Origin: Caldilineaceae bacterium
GTDB taxonomy: Bacteria > Chloroflexota > Anaerolineae > Caldilineales > Caldilineaceae
DNA length: 64,000 nucleotides
Direction of reading: 5' to 3'
Assembly (NCBI GenBank): GCA_022842065.1
Contig: JALHQH010000002.1
Coordinates: 414,505 to 478,504, forward strand
In this document: piece after piece, positions 7,856 to 17,443 of the stretch
How positions within the stretch are numbered: the first letter of the stretch is position 1
Layout of the letters: the number at the start of each line of letters is the position of its first letter
Translations under genes and position numbers: made by a program
Notes under the pieces: generated by a model
Databases searched by the model: none
Seen by the model: the letters and a program-made list of their open reading frames with translations, nothing else
Told to the model about the DNA's origin: nothing

Positions 7856-9625
7856 TTACATGCGTTGGGGCACGTCGATGCCCAGCAGATCGAGCACGAG
7901 TTCCAACGTTTCCATCGAGAATTGCGCGAGCATTAACCATGAGCCCTGTTGGGCACGATCACTTTCGGTGAGAATATGGTGCTCGTGGTAAAAGCGGTTA
8001 AAGGCATTGGCCAGCGTATACGCGTACTCACAGAGGTGATGCGGCATGCGCTGGTCGAACGCACTCTCCACCACGTCGGGAAATTCAGCCAACTTGAGCA
8101 GCAGCGCCCGCTCGATCTCATCTGCTGGCGCAATCAACGCACTCGCGGTAAACCCTTCTACGACCGCCTTGCGCAGGATCGACTTGGTGCGGGTGGCGGT
8201 GTAGAGCAGATAAGGACCGGTGCGCCCTTCAAAGGCGGAAAAGCGGTCCAGGTCAAAGACATAATCCTGGGTGCGCTGGTTGGAGAGATCGGCAAACTTG
8301 AGCGTCGCCACCCCTACCTGCCGCGCAATCTCTTCCTTTTCTGCCGCGGGATAGCCTTGGGCCGCTTCCACTTCGGCCAGCCGCTCGCGCGCCTTCTCGG
8401 TCACCATCTCGATCAGGAAGCGCAGTTTCATCACGCCACCGGCGCGCGTCTTAAAGGGCTTGCCGTCCTTGCCATTCATGGTGCCAAAGCCAAGGTGTTC
8501 CAACCCTAGCCCTGCCGGGGCAATGCCCGTTTTGCGCGCGGCGCGGAAGACCTGGTCAAAGTGCAGGCTCTGGCGTTTATCGACAATATAAAGCACCGTC
8601 TCGGCATTCAGTTCCTGCACACGCAATTCAATCGTCGCCAGATCAGTGGTACCATAGAGCACGGCGCCGTCACTTTTGACCAGCAAGAGCGGCGGCAATT
8701 CCTTCTTGTCCTCCGGCTCGGTAACATCAACGACCAGCGCGCCTTCACTCTCGTGGGCATAGCCGGCGCTTTTTAAGCGCGCGATCAGCTCATCGAGCAG
8801 CGATTGGGTATCACTCTCGCCCAGCCAGAGGTCAAAGTGGACATTGAGATCGGCATAATCTTGTTTGAGCGAGGCGACCGAGACATTGACGAAGTGCTGC
8901 CAAAGTGCATCGTAGCCGGCGCGGCCCGCTTGCAACTCAACCGTCGCCTGGCGGGCCAACTCCATAAAGGCTGGATCATTTTTAGCGCGCTGGCTGGCCG
9001 TTGGGTAGATCTCATCTAACTCGGCCATTGTAATCGGTGACTGTTCTGGGTAAGGGCCATTAAAATTCGCATCAAAATAGCGCCAGTCGGGATGGCGATC
9101 GGCCAACTCGGCGATCACCTGCCCCATCTGCAAGCCCCAGTCACCCAGGTGGACATCACCCAGCACATGGTGGCCGGCAAAGTGGGCCAGCCGTTTGATA
9201 CTTTCGCCGATGATCGCCGCACGCAGGTGGCCGATGTGCATGGGCTTGGCCACATTGGCCCCGCCGTAATCGACGATGAACCTGCGCGGCGTGGTGGTGG
9301 GTGCGTAACCGCGGCGCGGGTCGGCCATTAATGCCTGGATTTGTTCGACCAGGAAGACATCGGTCAATGCCAGGTTGATAAAACCGGGCCCGGCCACGCT
9401 CACCTCGGCAAAAACCGGCAACGTTTGCAGTTTATCGGCAATTTCTTGGGCCAATTCACGCGGGTTGCGGCCATATTTCTTGGCCGCCGGCAGCGCGCCA
9501 TTGCATTGAAACTGGCTCAGGTCGGGCCGGTTGGAAAGCACCACCTCGCCATATTGGGGATCATAGCCGAGGTTCGCCACCTCGGCGCTGACAATCTCGG
9601 TTAGTTTTGCTCGCATTGAAGTCAT
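7856..9625 (-). CDS. argS: Arginyl-tRNA synthetase
   Basis: Class I aminoacyl-tRNA synthetase charging tRNA-Arg. The ATP-binding HIGH motif is present in DYGGANVAKPMHIGHLRAAI; the second signature region reads GTMNGKDGKPFKTRAGGVMK, as in ArgS enzymes without a canonical KMSKS. The C-terminal DALR anticodon-binding domain is recognisable (ALLLKLAEFPDVVESAF and YAYTLANAFNRFYHEHHI). I start at the ATG at 9625 (MTSMRAK), giving 589 residues; an upstream in-frame ATG at 9646 lies inside a palindromic repeat element and ATG 9616 is also possible. Convergent with aat through a shared hairpin. Confidence 0.95.
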   Translation of the reverse strand: MTSMRAKLTEIVSAEVANLGYDPQYGEVVLSNRPDLSQFQCNGALPAAKKYGRNPRELAQEIADKLQTLPVFAEVSVAGPGFINLALTDVFLVEQIQALMADPRRGYAPTTTPRRFIVDYGGANVAKPMHIGHLRAAIIGESIKRLAHFAGHHVLGDVHLGDWGLQMGQVIAELADRHPDWRYFDANFNGPYPEQSPITMAELDEIYPTASQRAKNDPAFMELARQATVELQAGRAGYDALWQHFVNVSVASLKQDYADLNVHFDLWLGESDTQSLLDELIARLKSAGYAHESEGALVVDVTEPEDKKELPPLLLVKSDGAVLYGTTDLATIELRVQELNAETVLYIVDKRQSLHFDQVFRAARKTGIAPAGLGLEHLGFGTMNGKDGKPFKTRAGGVMKLRFLIEMVTEKARERLAEVEAAQGYPAAEKEEIARQVGVATLKFADLSNQRTQDYVFDLDRFSAFEGRTGPYLLYTATRTKSILRKAVVEGFTASALIAPADEIERALLLKLAEFPDVVESAFDQRMPHHLCEYAYTLANAFNRFYHEHHILTESDRAQQGSWLMLAQFSMETLELVLDLLGIDVPQRM

Positions 9626-9641
9626 TGAGACATATCCAGTC

Positions 9642-9690
9642 GGCATTGAATGAATTCAGTGCCTGAGAGGCAAAACGGGTTTCGGGAGCC
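9642..9690 (+). repeat. TGAATGAATTCA / GGCAAAAC repeat element, copy 2
   Basis: A 22-base palindrome around TTGAATGAATTCA (9642-9663) is followed by TGAGAGGCAAAACGGGTT, matching the order of elements in copy 1 but with only part of the second hairpin. It covers the upstream alternative start of argS. Confidence 0.6.
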
Positions 9691-9769
9691 GCTTGGGCGC
9701 GTTGCCTTGGGCAATTGCTGAGTTCATTCAATACAATTTAGTTAATTTGCGTAATACCAGGGCTACGCT

Positions 9770-10750
9770 TTACGGCCATTGCGCGCCAACGGCCTCGACA
9801 TAGACCGCATAGATCGATTGGCTGGCTGCCATAAAGAGCCGGTTTTTCTTGACGCCACCAAAACACAAGTTGGCACAGTTCTCTGGTAGGTGAATCTTCC
9901 CAATCAGCGTGCCATCCGGCGCAAAACAATGAACGCCCCGAAAGCCATCGGCCCCACCAGCGGCCGACCAGAGATTGCCATCAACATCGCAGCGAATGCC
10001 ATCGGAATTGCCCGGACTCATGTCAACGAAAAGCTTGCCGTTGGTCAGCTTGCCGTCGGCGGTCACATCGAAGACGTGGATCGGGCTCGATCCGGCCGGC
10101 TTGGCTTCGCTACCCGTGTCAACCACATAGAGCTTCGACCAATCCGGCGAGAAGCAAAGCCCATTGGGCCGGTCAAAGTCACCCAGCACCACCGTCGCCG
10201 TACCGGTTTGGGGGTCGAGCCGATAGACATTGCGCGGCAATTCAAATTCGGCCTTGTGTCCCTCGTAGTTCATCAAAATGCCATAGCCCGGATCGGTAAA
10301 CCAGATTGACCCATCCGCATGGACAGCCACATCGTTCGGGGCGTTGAGCAGCTTGCCCTCATAGTTATCCATCAACACCGTGATCGTGCCGTCATACTCG
10401 GTGCGCGTGACGCGGCGGGCATCATGTTCGCAGGAGATCAACCGGCCTTGGCGGTCGCGCGTGTGGCCGTTGCTGTTATTGGAGGGACGCCGGAAAACGC
10501 TCACCGCCCCCGTCTCTTCATCCCAGCGCATGATGCGGTTGTTGGGAATATCGCTCCAGAGCAGATAGCGCCCATCACCAAACCAGACCGGCCCTTCTGC
10601 CCAGCGCATGCCGGTGCAAAGCCGCTCGATCGCGGCGTTACCGATCCGATACTTGGCAAAACGCGGATCGATGACTTCAATGGCAGGGTCGGGATAGGCA
10701 ATGACACCGGTTTCCCAGTTGCGCTGTAGGAGGTAGGGATCTTGGCTCAT
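9770..10750 (-). CDS. SMP-30/gluconolactonase family protein
   Basis: A 326-residue six-bladed beta-propeller of the SMP-30/gluconolaconase/LRE family, metal-dependent lactonases of sugar catabolism. Diagnostic segments are RWAEGPVWFGDGRYLLWSDI, SNNSNGHTRDRQGRLISCEH, NAPNDVAVHADGSIWFTDPG and FDRPNGLCFSPDWSKLYVVD, which include the Glu, Asn and Asp metal ligands of the family. The ATG at 10750 follows AGAGGA. Longer reading through a TTG would add ASTSSA residues encoded by the palindromic repeat upstream and is unlikely. No signal peptide. No sugar pathway gene is directly adjacent. Confidence 0.9.
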   Translation of the reverse strand: MSQDPYLLQRNWETGVIAYPDPAIEVIDPRFAKYRIGNAAIERLCTGMRWAEGPVWFGDGRYLLWSDIPNNRIMRWDEETGAVSVFRRPSNNSNGHTRDRQGRLISCEHDARRVTRTEYDGTITVLMDNYEGKLLNAPNDVAVHADGSIWFTDPGYGILMNYEGHKAEFELPRNVYRLDPQTGTATVVLGDFDRPNGLCFSPDWSKLYVVDTGSEAKPAGSSPIHVFDVTADGKLTNGKLFVDMSPGNSDGIRCDVDGNLWSAAGGADGFRGVHCFAPDGTLIGKIHLPENCANLCFGGVKKNRLFMAASQSIYAVYVEAVGAQWP

Positions 10751-10779
10751 GGTTCCTCTTTTTGGGTTGGTGGATGATT

Positions 10780-10818
10780 GACGACCGTCGGCTGAGCTTG
10801 TCGAAGCCAAAGGTCGTC
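10780..10818. repeat. REP-like palindrome, core GGCTGAGCTTGTCGAAGCC, copy 1
   Basis: The core lies between complementary outer arms GACGACC and GGTCGTC. It is in the leader of the SMP-30-like gene. The same core with different matched outer arms recurs at 12851, 14496 and 15467. Confidence 0.85.
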
Positions 10819-10936
10819 AGTCGTCATTTGTCGGTAAAATTTGTGCTACTATGCTACGATATTCTGGCCAAAGATGCAATAAGTGGTGAGGGAGGGAGCG
10901 AATTGGGGAGGGGAACGCCGATTTTTGGTTTAGCGA

Positions 10937-11158
10937 TTAATCAGCGCTGACGCGTGGTGGTTGATCAGTACAAAGTTGATTTGTTCGGGCGGTTGCCGCG
11001 GAGAGTTCAGCGGCAATGAGTGCTTCGAGTACCTGTTGTTCATGGACGGGCAGCGCGTTACCCTGGTCGCGCTGCGTGCGCCAACTATTCATCAGCTAGG
11101 CCAACTGTTGTTGCTGCGTGGCCGAAAAATAAGCATCCGGCGTCTTCGAGAAAATCAT
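10937..11158 (-). pseudogene. Small gene interrupted by a TAG stop
   Basis: Reading from an ATG at 11158 with GGAG seven bases upstream gives MIFSKTPDAYFSATQQQQLA, then TAG (11096-11098), then LMNSWRTQRDQGNALPVHEQ and QVLEALIAAELSAATARTNQ to TAA: 74 codons in all with one in-frame stop. The stop sits where one base change (CAG to TAG) would restore Gln in a Gln-rich run. The C-terminal part looks like a real amphipathic helix. The family is not recognised. Either a decayed small gene or a shorter protein from the internal ATG. It lies 38 bases after the small gene below, on the same strand. Confidence 0.45.
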
Positions 11159-11196
11159 GCTCGTCTCCGCTCAATTTTTGGACGAAGATTAGCTCT

Positions 11197-11436
11197 TCAG
11201 CCACGCTCATTGGCAACGGCGAGCGCAGGTTTATTCTCTCGCGTAATGCGGATTAAAAAGCGCAACGCTTCGTTGACTGCATCCGCATCTAGAAAAACCG
11301 CGGCAACATCGGGGGCTAACTGAACAAAGTTACCACCAAATCCCGCCCGCAGCAGGCCAACTTTACGGACGCGCAAGCTTTTCAAAGCGTATTCTGGTAG
11401 AAGTTCATCAGCCATTTCGTTATCAAGCTTTTTCAT
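11197..11436 (-). CDS. Small conserved-type protein, antitoxin-like
   Basis: A 79-residue protein beginning MKKLDNEMADELLPEYALKS. The segment NFVQLAPDVAAVFLDADAVN followed by EALRFLIR resembles small proteins common in cyanobacteria and Chloroflexota that have the pattern PEYD...(V/L)xPDVAxVFPxxxxVNEALR; I know no established function for them, and some sit beside toxin-like genes. No membrane segment or signal. The next coding trace on this strand is the interrupted small gene. Function unassigned. Confidence 0.6.
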   Translation of the reverse strand: MKKLDNEMADELLPEYALKSLRVRKVGLLRAGFGGNFVQLAPDVAAVFLDADAVNEALRFLIRITRENKPALAVANERG

Positions 11437-11533
11437 ATGTTTCTATTTCCTGGCATTGTGTCACTGCAACCAACCGTACTTCCGCAACGTTGAGCCTGCA
11501 ATCGGGATAGCAACTAATAGGGGTACAGAAGAC

Positions 11534-11938
11534 TTAAGCCGGTTGGGGCGATGGGGGAACAAAGTAAGCCGATTTGAGTATGAAGATCAACCAGAGCGCA
11601 AGTACTCGTAAGAGGGCAGGCCAGTCTGTCTCCACAGATCGTGGTGTAAGTTTGTCCCAAATCTCCTGTAAATCAGCATGATTAGGCAAAAAGGCGCGCT
11701 GCCACGCTTCCACATGAAAACCGACAATATCGCCCGTAATCGGGTTAACCTTGAGATAGGTGTCGCGGTCTAGTGCCACCGAGATCGCCCGTTCAGGCTT
11801 ACCGGTGAGATAGATTACCAGGCTGTCGGCTTCGTCATCATAGTGAACCCAAAGCTTGTTTTGATCAATGGCATCTAGGTGTAGACCATTAATTTTTTTC
11901 ACTGTATAGGGTTGCAAGTTTTCTTTTATTTGGACCAT
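11534..11938 (-). CDS. DUF2283 domain protein, putative antitoxin
   Basis: A 134-residue protein. Residues about 30-75 form a DUF2283 domain (WVHYDDEADSLVIYLTGKPE, then DRDTYLKVNPITGDIVGFHV). The C-terminal tail is hydrophobic (ALLRVLALWLIFILKSAYFV) and could be a membrane anchor, unusual for this family. Its start overlaps the end of the upstream gene by 13 bases, so the two are co-translated. Small DUF2283 proteins are often next to RelE/BECR-like toxins; the antitoxin role is inferred from this arrangement only. Confidence 0.7.
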   Translation of the reverse strand: MVQIKENLQPYTVKKINGLHLDAIDQNKLWVHYDDEADSLVIYLTGKPERAISVALDRDTYLKVNPITGDIVGFHVEAWQRAFLPNHADLQEIWDKLTPRSVETDWPALLRVLALWLIFILKSAYFVPPSPQPA

Positions 11939-12261
11939 ATGGTTTCTTCATCAAATTTTGGTAAATCAACGGCAAATGCAGTCAACACACGCCCCTGTTC
12001 TTGCTTGAAGAGCACGCATACTTTTAAATACGCGTCCGGCAAGTCGGCTAATACCCCTTGCGCGTAATAGTTCTCAATGTATTCATCGCTATCGGTGTTG
12101 ATAAAATCGGGTGTCTCAATCGCGATCTGGATTTCTGCTGCGGTAACCCCGTGTTGCAGCCAAATGTGATTATGATAGCGGCTATAGTGAAGAATGACTT
12201 CAATCAATCTGGGGTCATGCGTATGAAAAAGCAGATTCGGCATTTCTCTATTCACTTTCAT
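11926..12261 (-). CDS. Putative RelE/BECR-like toxin (PBECR or DUF4258 type)
   Basis: About 111 residues from the ATG at 12261; an ATG at 12243 (MPNLLFHTHDPR) is equally possible and a longer frame to 12339 is open. The pattern HIWLQHGVTAAEIQIAIETP, a following run of acidic residues, then YLKVCVLF and GRVLTAFAVD matches the layout of BECR-fold ribonuclease-like proteins (an early helix, H-G-V, A-I-x-x-P, two final strands ending in T-A). It overlaps the DUF2283 gene. A two-gene toxin-antitoxin unit is the simplest reading; no catalytic residues can be proven by eye. Confidence 0.55.
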   Translation of the reverse strand: MKVNREMPNLLFHTHDPRLIEVILHYSRYHNHIWLQHGVTAAEIQIAIETPDFINTDSDEYIENYYAQGVLADLPDAYLKVCVLFKQEQGRVLTAFAVDLPKFDEETIWSK

Positions 12262-12494
12262 GAGAGATGGTGAAAGTGTAAAAGCGTTGGTTGGAGTATA
12301 GAGGGAGTAGAATAGTTTGTCAACCATCCAGCCGCCCATTTGTGTGTGCGTAGATATGATCGTCGGTGGCAGCTAAATTTCAAAAAATCGGATCGCCTAC
12401 CGGCGATGTTGGGAGCCGCGGCAGGCTGCCCCTGGGTATGAGCACCTCTGATCAGAGAGCAGATATTTCAGAGTCCAGAGGGCAGAGGGACCGA

Positions 12495-14441
12495 TTACAG
12501 AAGTGATGGGGACAGCAGAAACCGCACCCCCACGTAGTTGACCCGGAGGCCGGGAAGGTTCCCGTTACGAGAGGAAGCGCGCGCGCTGTTGCCGCTGTCA
12601 GCGAACGAGCCGCCCCGCACCACCCGCGGTTCGTCGCCGGTCAAGCTGTTATCGACTTTGCTGGTATAATGCGCGTAATTGTCCAACCACTTGGTGCTCG
12701 TCCATTCCCATACATTACCAGCCATATCCAGACAACCATAGGGACTGGCTCCTTTAGGATACTTGCCCACTGGTGTCGTGTCACCTTCATTCATATTAAA
12801 ATTACAACGGTTCTTATCCGGCGCTTCATTGCCCCAGGGATAAATACGATCGGGGACTGAGCCTGTCGAAGCCCCGCGCGCCGCCTTCTCCCACTCAGCC
12901 TCAGTGGGCAAGCGCACGTTAGCCCATTCACCAAAGGCAACCGCATCGAACCATGAAATACAGGTAACCGGGTGATCCGCTTTCTGTTTGACATCACTTT
13001 GTGGGCCGCGTGGGTGCGCCCAATCCGCGCCATTTACCCATTCCCATTTACTGCCGGTATAAACATAAGCGTTGCCCTCTTTTTCTGCCGTCGTCTTGTA
13101 ACCAGTTGCCTTGATAAACTGAGCAAATTGGGCTACCGTCAACGGCGCTCGCATAATCCGATACTCGGGCAGATCTAGGCGAAACTGCGGCAGTTCGTTA
13201 TCTCTGGCGAGTTTGTCCTTGTCCTTGTCGCTGCCCATGATAAATTCGCCGGCGGGGATCGTGACCCAGTCAAAAGGGATGGTTGTTTGCGGGTAACGCG
13301 GGACGGGGGGCGGGGTGCGCGTTTTGTCAATCTGGAAGAGCAGCCCGTCTGCGGCGCGCAGATAAAGCACCGGTGTCCCCCATTCGACATCGTTGCCCTG
13401 ACCGTAGATCGCCTTGCGCGCCTCGGCCAGGGCGGCTTCAACGGGGTAGCCGTCGGTGAGCGCCGCATAGAACTCTTCGGCCAAGGTGGCTGCGGCGTGG
13501 TCGGTGATCTCGAATTGCATGGCGATCACCGCGGGGATGCCCGTCTGCACCAAGCCTTGGGCCACCCCGGCAAAGGGATCATCGGGGGTGGTGCGCGCCC
13601 CTTCACAGGCGTTGAGCAGCGCCAGCCGCAGCGAAGGGTGGTCGCGCAACAGGGTACCCAAATAGTGGCCGGCGACCGGGCGGCTGCGCCCTTGCTCATC
13701 GGTCAATAGGAGCATGCCTTGTTTGGTGGCGGCGTCAAAACCACCGTGGCCGATAAAGTGGAAGACATGGAATTGGTTGCCCCGTAAGGCACGTTGCAGG
13801 TCGCGCAGCGAGCCGCCATTGACACGGGTGATGTTCACCAACTGTTGTGCGACCAGCGGAGCCAGCGCCGCCTGCACCTTTTGCCATTCGCCCTCGACAT
13901 CGAGTTGCCCAAAGTTGTGGTCATGCGGGTTGGCGATCATCACCAGCACCTGCAAGGGCAACGGCACGGTCAAGGGCGCGACGGTGCTTGGCAATTCCAG
14001 ATAGCGCACGAGCGGCGTGGCGGTCGAATGAACCAGAAAGCGTTGGTGAACGGTCTCAAAGAGAAATTCCCAGGGCAGTTCCATCAAGCCGGGCGCGCCA
14101 TTTAAGCGCAGGCGCAGTCGCAAACCAGCCCCTTTTGCTGGGGCAAGATCCAAACTGCGTAACAAAGCAGCCTGGATTGGGCCGCTGAAGACTGCGTTAT
14201 AAAGCGTGCTGCCAAAGTTCTGCGCCGCCACCATCTCCGGCGAACCAATCCGGCGCACCCCGCGCCGCGGTCGTCCCAAGCGCAGAAAGAGCACTTCCAG
14301 ATCGCGGGCATCAAAAGGCAGCACAAATTCACCATCGGCCTGCCCCGCGGGCGAGTTGAGCACCCGCACACGGTGGCGACCAGTGGTTGGGTCGAGGGTA
14401 TCGATAGCCAGATCAAAATCAAGATAGGTGATTGGGGTCAT
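12495..14441 (-). CDS. CHAT protease fused to FGE-sulfatase-like domain
   Basis: A 648-residue fusion. Residues about 1-90 are an unassigned N-terminal region; about 95-370 form a CHAT (caspase-like) domain with catalytic His232 in FHFIGHGGFD and Cys279 in LLNACEGA. After a Pro-rich linker, residues about 388-645 form a formylglycine-generating-enzyme/C-type-lectin-like fold (VTIPAGEFIMGSD, CISWFDAVAFGEW, RLPTEAEWEKAARG, GNVWEWTS, RVVRGGSF). Residues 523-530 (ASTGSVPD) are an insertion relative to the usual ARG-D-RIYPWGN, encoded by a REP-like palindrome. The last 40 residues resemble a diversity-generating-retroelement variable region (see findings). Such fusions are thought to be sensor-effector proteins; substrate unknown. 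Confidence 0.85.
   Translation of the reverse strand: MTPITYLDFDLAIDTLDPTTGRHRVRVLNSPAGQADGEFVLPFDARDLEVLFLRLGRPRRGVRRIGSPEMVAAQNFGSTLYNAVFSGPIQAALLRSLDLAPAKGAGLRLRLRLNGAPGLMELPWEFLFETVHQRFLVHSTATPLVRYLELPSTVAPLTVPLPLQVLVMIANPHDHNFGQLDVEGEWQKVQAALAPLVAQQLVNITRVNGGSLRDLQRALRGNQFHVFHFIGHGGFDAATKQGMLLLTDEQGRSRPVAGHYLGTLLRDHPSLRLALLNACEGARTTPDDPFAGVAQGLVQTGIPAVIAMQFEITDHAAATLAEEFYAALTDGYPVEAALAEARKAIYGQGNDVEWGTPVLYLRAADGLLFQIDKTRTPPPVPRYPQTTIPFDWVTIPAGEFIMGSDKDKDKLARDNELPQFRLDLPEYRIMRAPLTVAQFAQFIKATGYKTTAEKEGNAYVYTGSKWEWVNGADWAHPRGPQSDVKQKADHPVTCISWFDAVAFGEWANVRLPTEAEWEKAARGASTGSVPDRIYPWGNEAPDKNRCNFNMNEGDTTPVGKYPKGASPYGCLDMAGNVWEWTSTKWLDNYAHYTSKVDNSLTGDEPRVVRGGSFADSGNSARASSRNGNLPGLRVNYVGVRFLLSPSLL
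12851..12876. repeat. REP-like palindrome inside the CHAT-FGE gene, copy 2
   Basis: The core (G)ACTGAGCCTGTCGAAGCC lies between CGGGG and CCCCG. It is read in frame on the minus strand as A-S-T-G-S-V-P within the FGE domain. Confidence 0.8.
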
Positions 14442-14495
14442 TGGATCATTCGTAATTGGGTGATATCGGGTGTGCGGCGATTGATCGGCCGGTAA

Positions 14496-14554
14496 GCGGA
14501 GGCTGAGCTTGTCGAAGCCGTAGCGGCTACGGCCTCGGAAAGCTCAGCCTCCGC
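14496..14554. repeat. REP-like palindrome, copy 3 (long hairpin)
   Basis: GCGGAGGCTGAGCTTGTCGA and its imperfect complement form a hairpin with about 28-base arms, lying between the CHAT-FGE gene and pyrFE. Confidence 0.8.
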
Positions 14555-14592
14555 GCAGCGCCCGCGGACTGTTCAAACACACTCGGCCTGGC

Positions 14593-14666
14593 AACCCGTT
14601 TCAACGGGTTTTGCATCTCAGCCGGTGTTTGGCACAGTCGCAAAGCGACCATTCATTCACCGGCGA
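14593..14666 (-). repeat. TGAATGAAT / AACCCGTT repeat element, copy 3 (inverted)
   Basis: On the minus strand it reads CCGGTGAATGAAT, then CACCGGCTGAGATGCAAAAC, ending in the hairpin AACCCGTT-ga-AACGGGTT (14593-14610). The order matches the copy near 7.1 kb. Confidence 0.7.
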
Positions 14667-14779
14667 CGGCGCTCCCGGCAAGCTGCCGAACCAGCTACCA
14701 GTAGTTTACGGCAAGTCGGGGCGTACGTCAATTTGTAGAAAGGCGACGACTGTGCGGGACGCGGAGCGTCCAAACTGCA

Positions 14780-14800
14780 TTCCGCCGCTGAGCGGCGGAA
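14780..14800 (-). terminator. Hairpin after pyrFE
   Basis: TTCCGCCGCT-g-AGCGGCGGAA has ten-base perfect arms, seven bases past the pyrFE stop. It has no clear T run. Confidence 0.5.
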
Positions 14801-14807
14801 CGAGCCA

Positions 14808-16340
<1,533 letters not shown>

Positions 16341-16424
16341 GGCAGCTCCCTTCTTTGTCCCATCGGGACAGTTGACCTTAGATTGCACCTAAACGCGGCC
16401 GTCCCCATGGAACGCCGGCTAGAT

Positions 16425-16461
16425 ACAAAAACAGGTAGACCGGCCGTAGCCAATCTACCTG
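16425..16461 (-). terminator. Terminator of the histidine phosphatase gene
   Basis: On the minus strand CAGGTAGA and TCTACCTG pair around a 14-base loop and are followed by TTTTTG, 40 bases past the gene's stop. Confidence 0.7.
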
Positions 16462-16500
16462 TGTAATGCAATTCACAAGGTGGTTCTTTCGCGAAACGAC

Positions 16501-17103
16501 TTAGACATAAATCGTTTCTGCCTGCACGGCTTGCACCCCATGCGCAGCCGGGGCAACGGCGGGACGCAGCAGACCATGGGTCGGCGTAAAGATCAATTCC
16601 AGATGCCACGGGGCTTCGAGGCTGCTGTTGGCAGCCAACCAAACCCCTGCCGGTGGCACTGGATTGCCCCGGTCAAATTTGCGACAGTACTCGTCAACCG
16701 TGGCACGCGGCAGACCGAGGTTGAGCAACATCACCTTGATCGGGCCACCGTGGGTGACCAGGGCGACCGGGCCATTGCGCTCACTTTCGGCGCAGACGCG
16801 TTCCCAGAAGCCACTAAAACGGCTGGAGACATCGGTCTCATTTTCGCCATGCCGCCACTCGGCGATCAACGTTTCAGTGACAACGTCCAGGCCAATCTTT
16901 GCGGCGGCCAGTTGTGCCGTGCGTTGGGTCCGTTCCAAGGGGCTGGCATAGATCTTTTTGACCCCAGCATCACACAAGAATTCACCAAGTTTGCTCGCCT
17001 CCGCCTCACCATGTGGGGTCAACGGCGGGCCGGGTGGCACATCATAACGAATATCCGTACGGCTCCAGTCGGGGGTAGCGTGACGGACTAAATAGATCTT
17101 CAC
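16501..17103 (-). CDS. Histidine phosphatase family protein
   Basis: A 200-residue phosphoglycerate-mutase-like phosphatase. The catalytic motif is LVRHATPDW, with the phosphohistidine His; the second Arg is in ASPLERTQRTAQ, the acid/base Glu is near IAEWRHGE, and the second His is in VALVTHGGPIKVML. The substrate cannot be told. The GTG at 17103 is chosen because GGAG lies about ten bases upstream and the protein then starts VKIYLVRHA like homologues; a longer frame would read through the ACATCGGT array as Y-R-C-T-D-V and is rejected. It lies downstream of the SRP RNA on the same strand. Confidence 0.88.
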   Translation of the reverse strand: MKIYLVRHATPDWSRTDIRYDVPPGPPLTPHGEAEASKLGEFLCDAGVKKIYASPLERTQRTAQLAAAKIGLDVVTETLIAEWRHGENETDVSSRFSGFWERVCAESERNGPVALVTHGGPIKVMLLNLGLPRATVDEYCRKFDRGNPVPPAGVWLAANSSLEAPWHLELIFTPTHGLLRPAVAPAAHGVQAVQAETIYV

Positions 17104-17128
17104 AGGGACAATGGCTCCTTTGGACAGT

Positions 17129-17215
17129 ACATCGGTACATCGGTACATCGGTACATCGGTACATCGGTACATCGGTACATAAGAATGATTCTTACCGATT
17201 TACTAATGTACCTAT
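17129..17215. repeat. ACATCGGT tandem array
   Basis: Six perfect head-to-tail ACATCGGT units (17129-17176) are followed by a short spacer and a degenerate inverse arm of TTACCGAT/TACCTATC words. It is in the leader of the histidine phosphatase gene. It is one of six loci of this family. Confidence 0.9.
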
Positions 17216-17250
17216 CTACTATTCTACCTCTCCCCCAGACACAAAAAAAT

Positions 17251-17400
<150 letters not shown>

Positions 17401-17443
17401 ATCGAACTACCAAATTAGTAAAACGTAACATGCAAGTTCGTGG

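Noticed and set aside
11119..11241. Minus-strand frame starting MSVAEELIFVQKLSG
   Set aside because: It is short, overlaps the neighbouring gene's end out of frame and has no ribosome site; the frame starting at 11158 is better supported.
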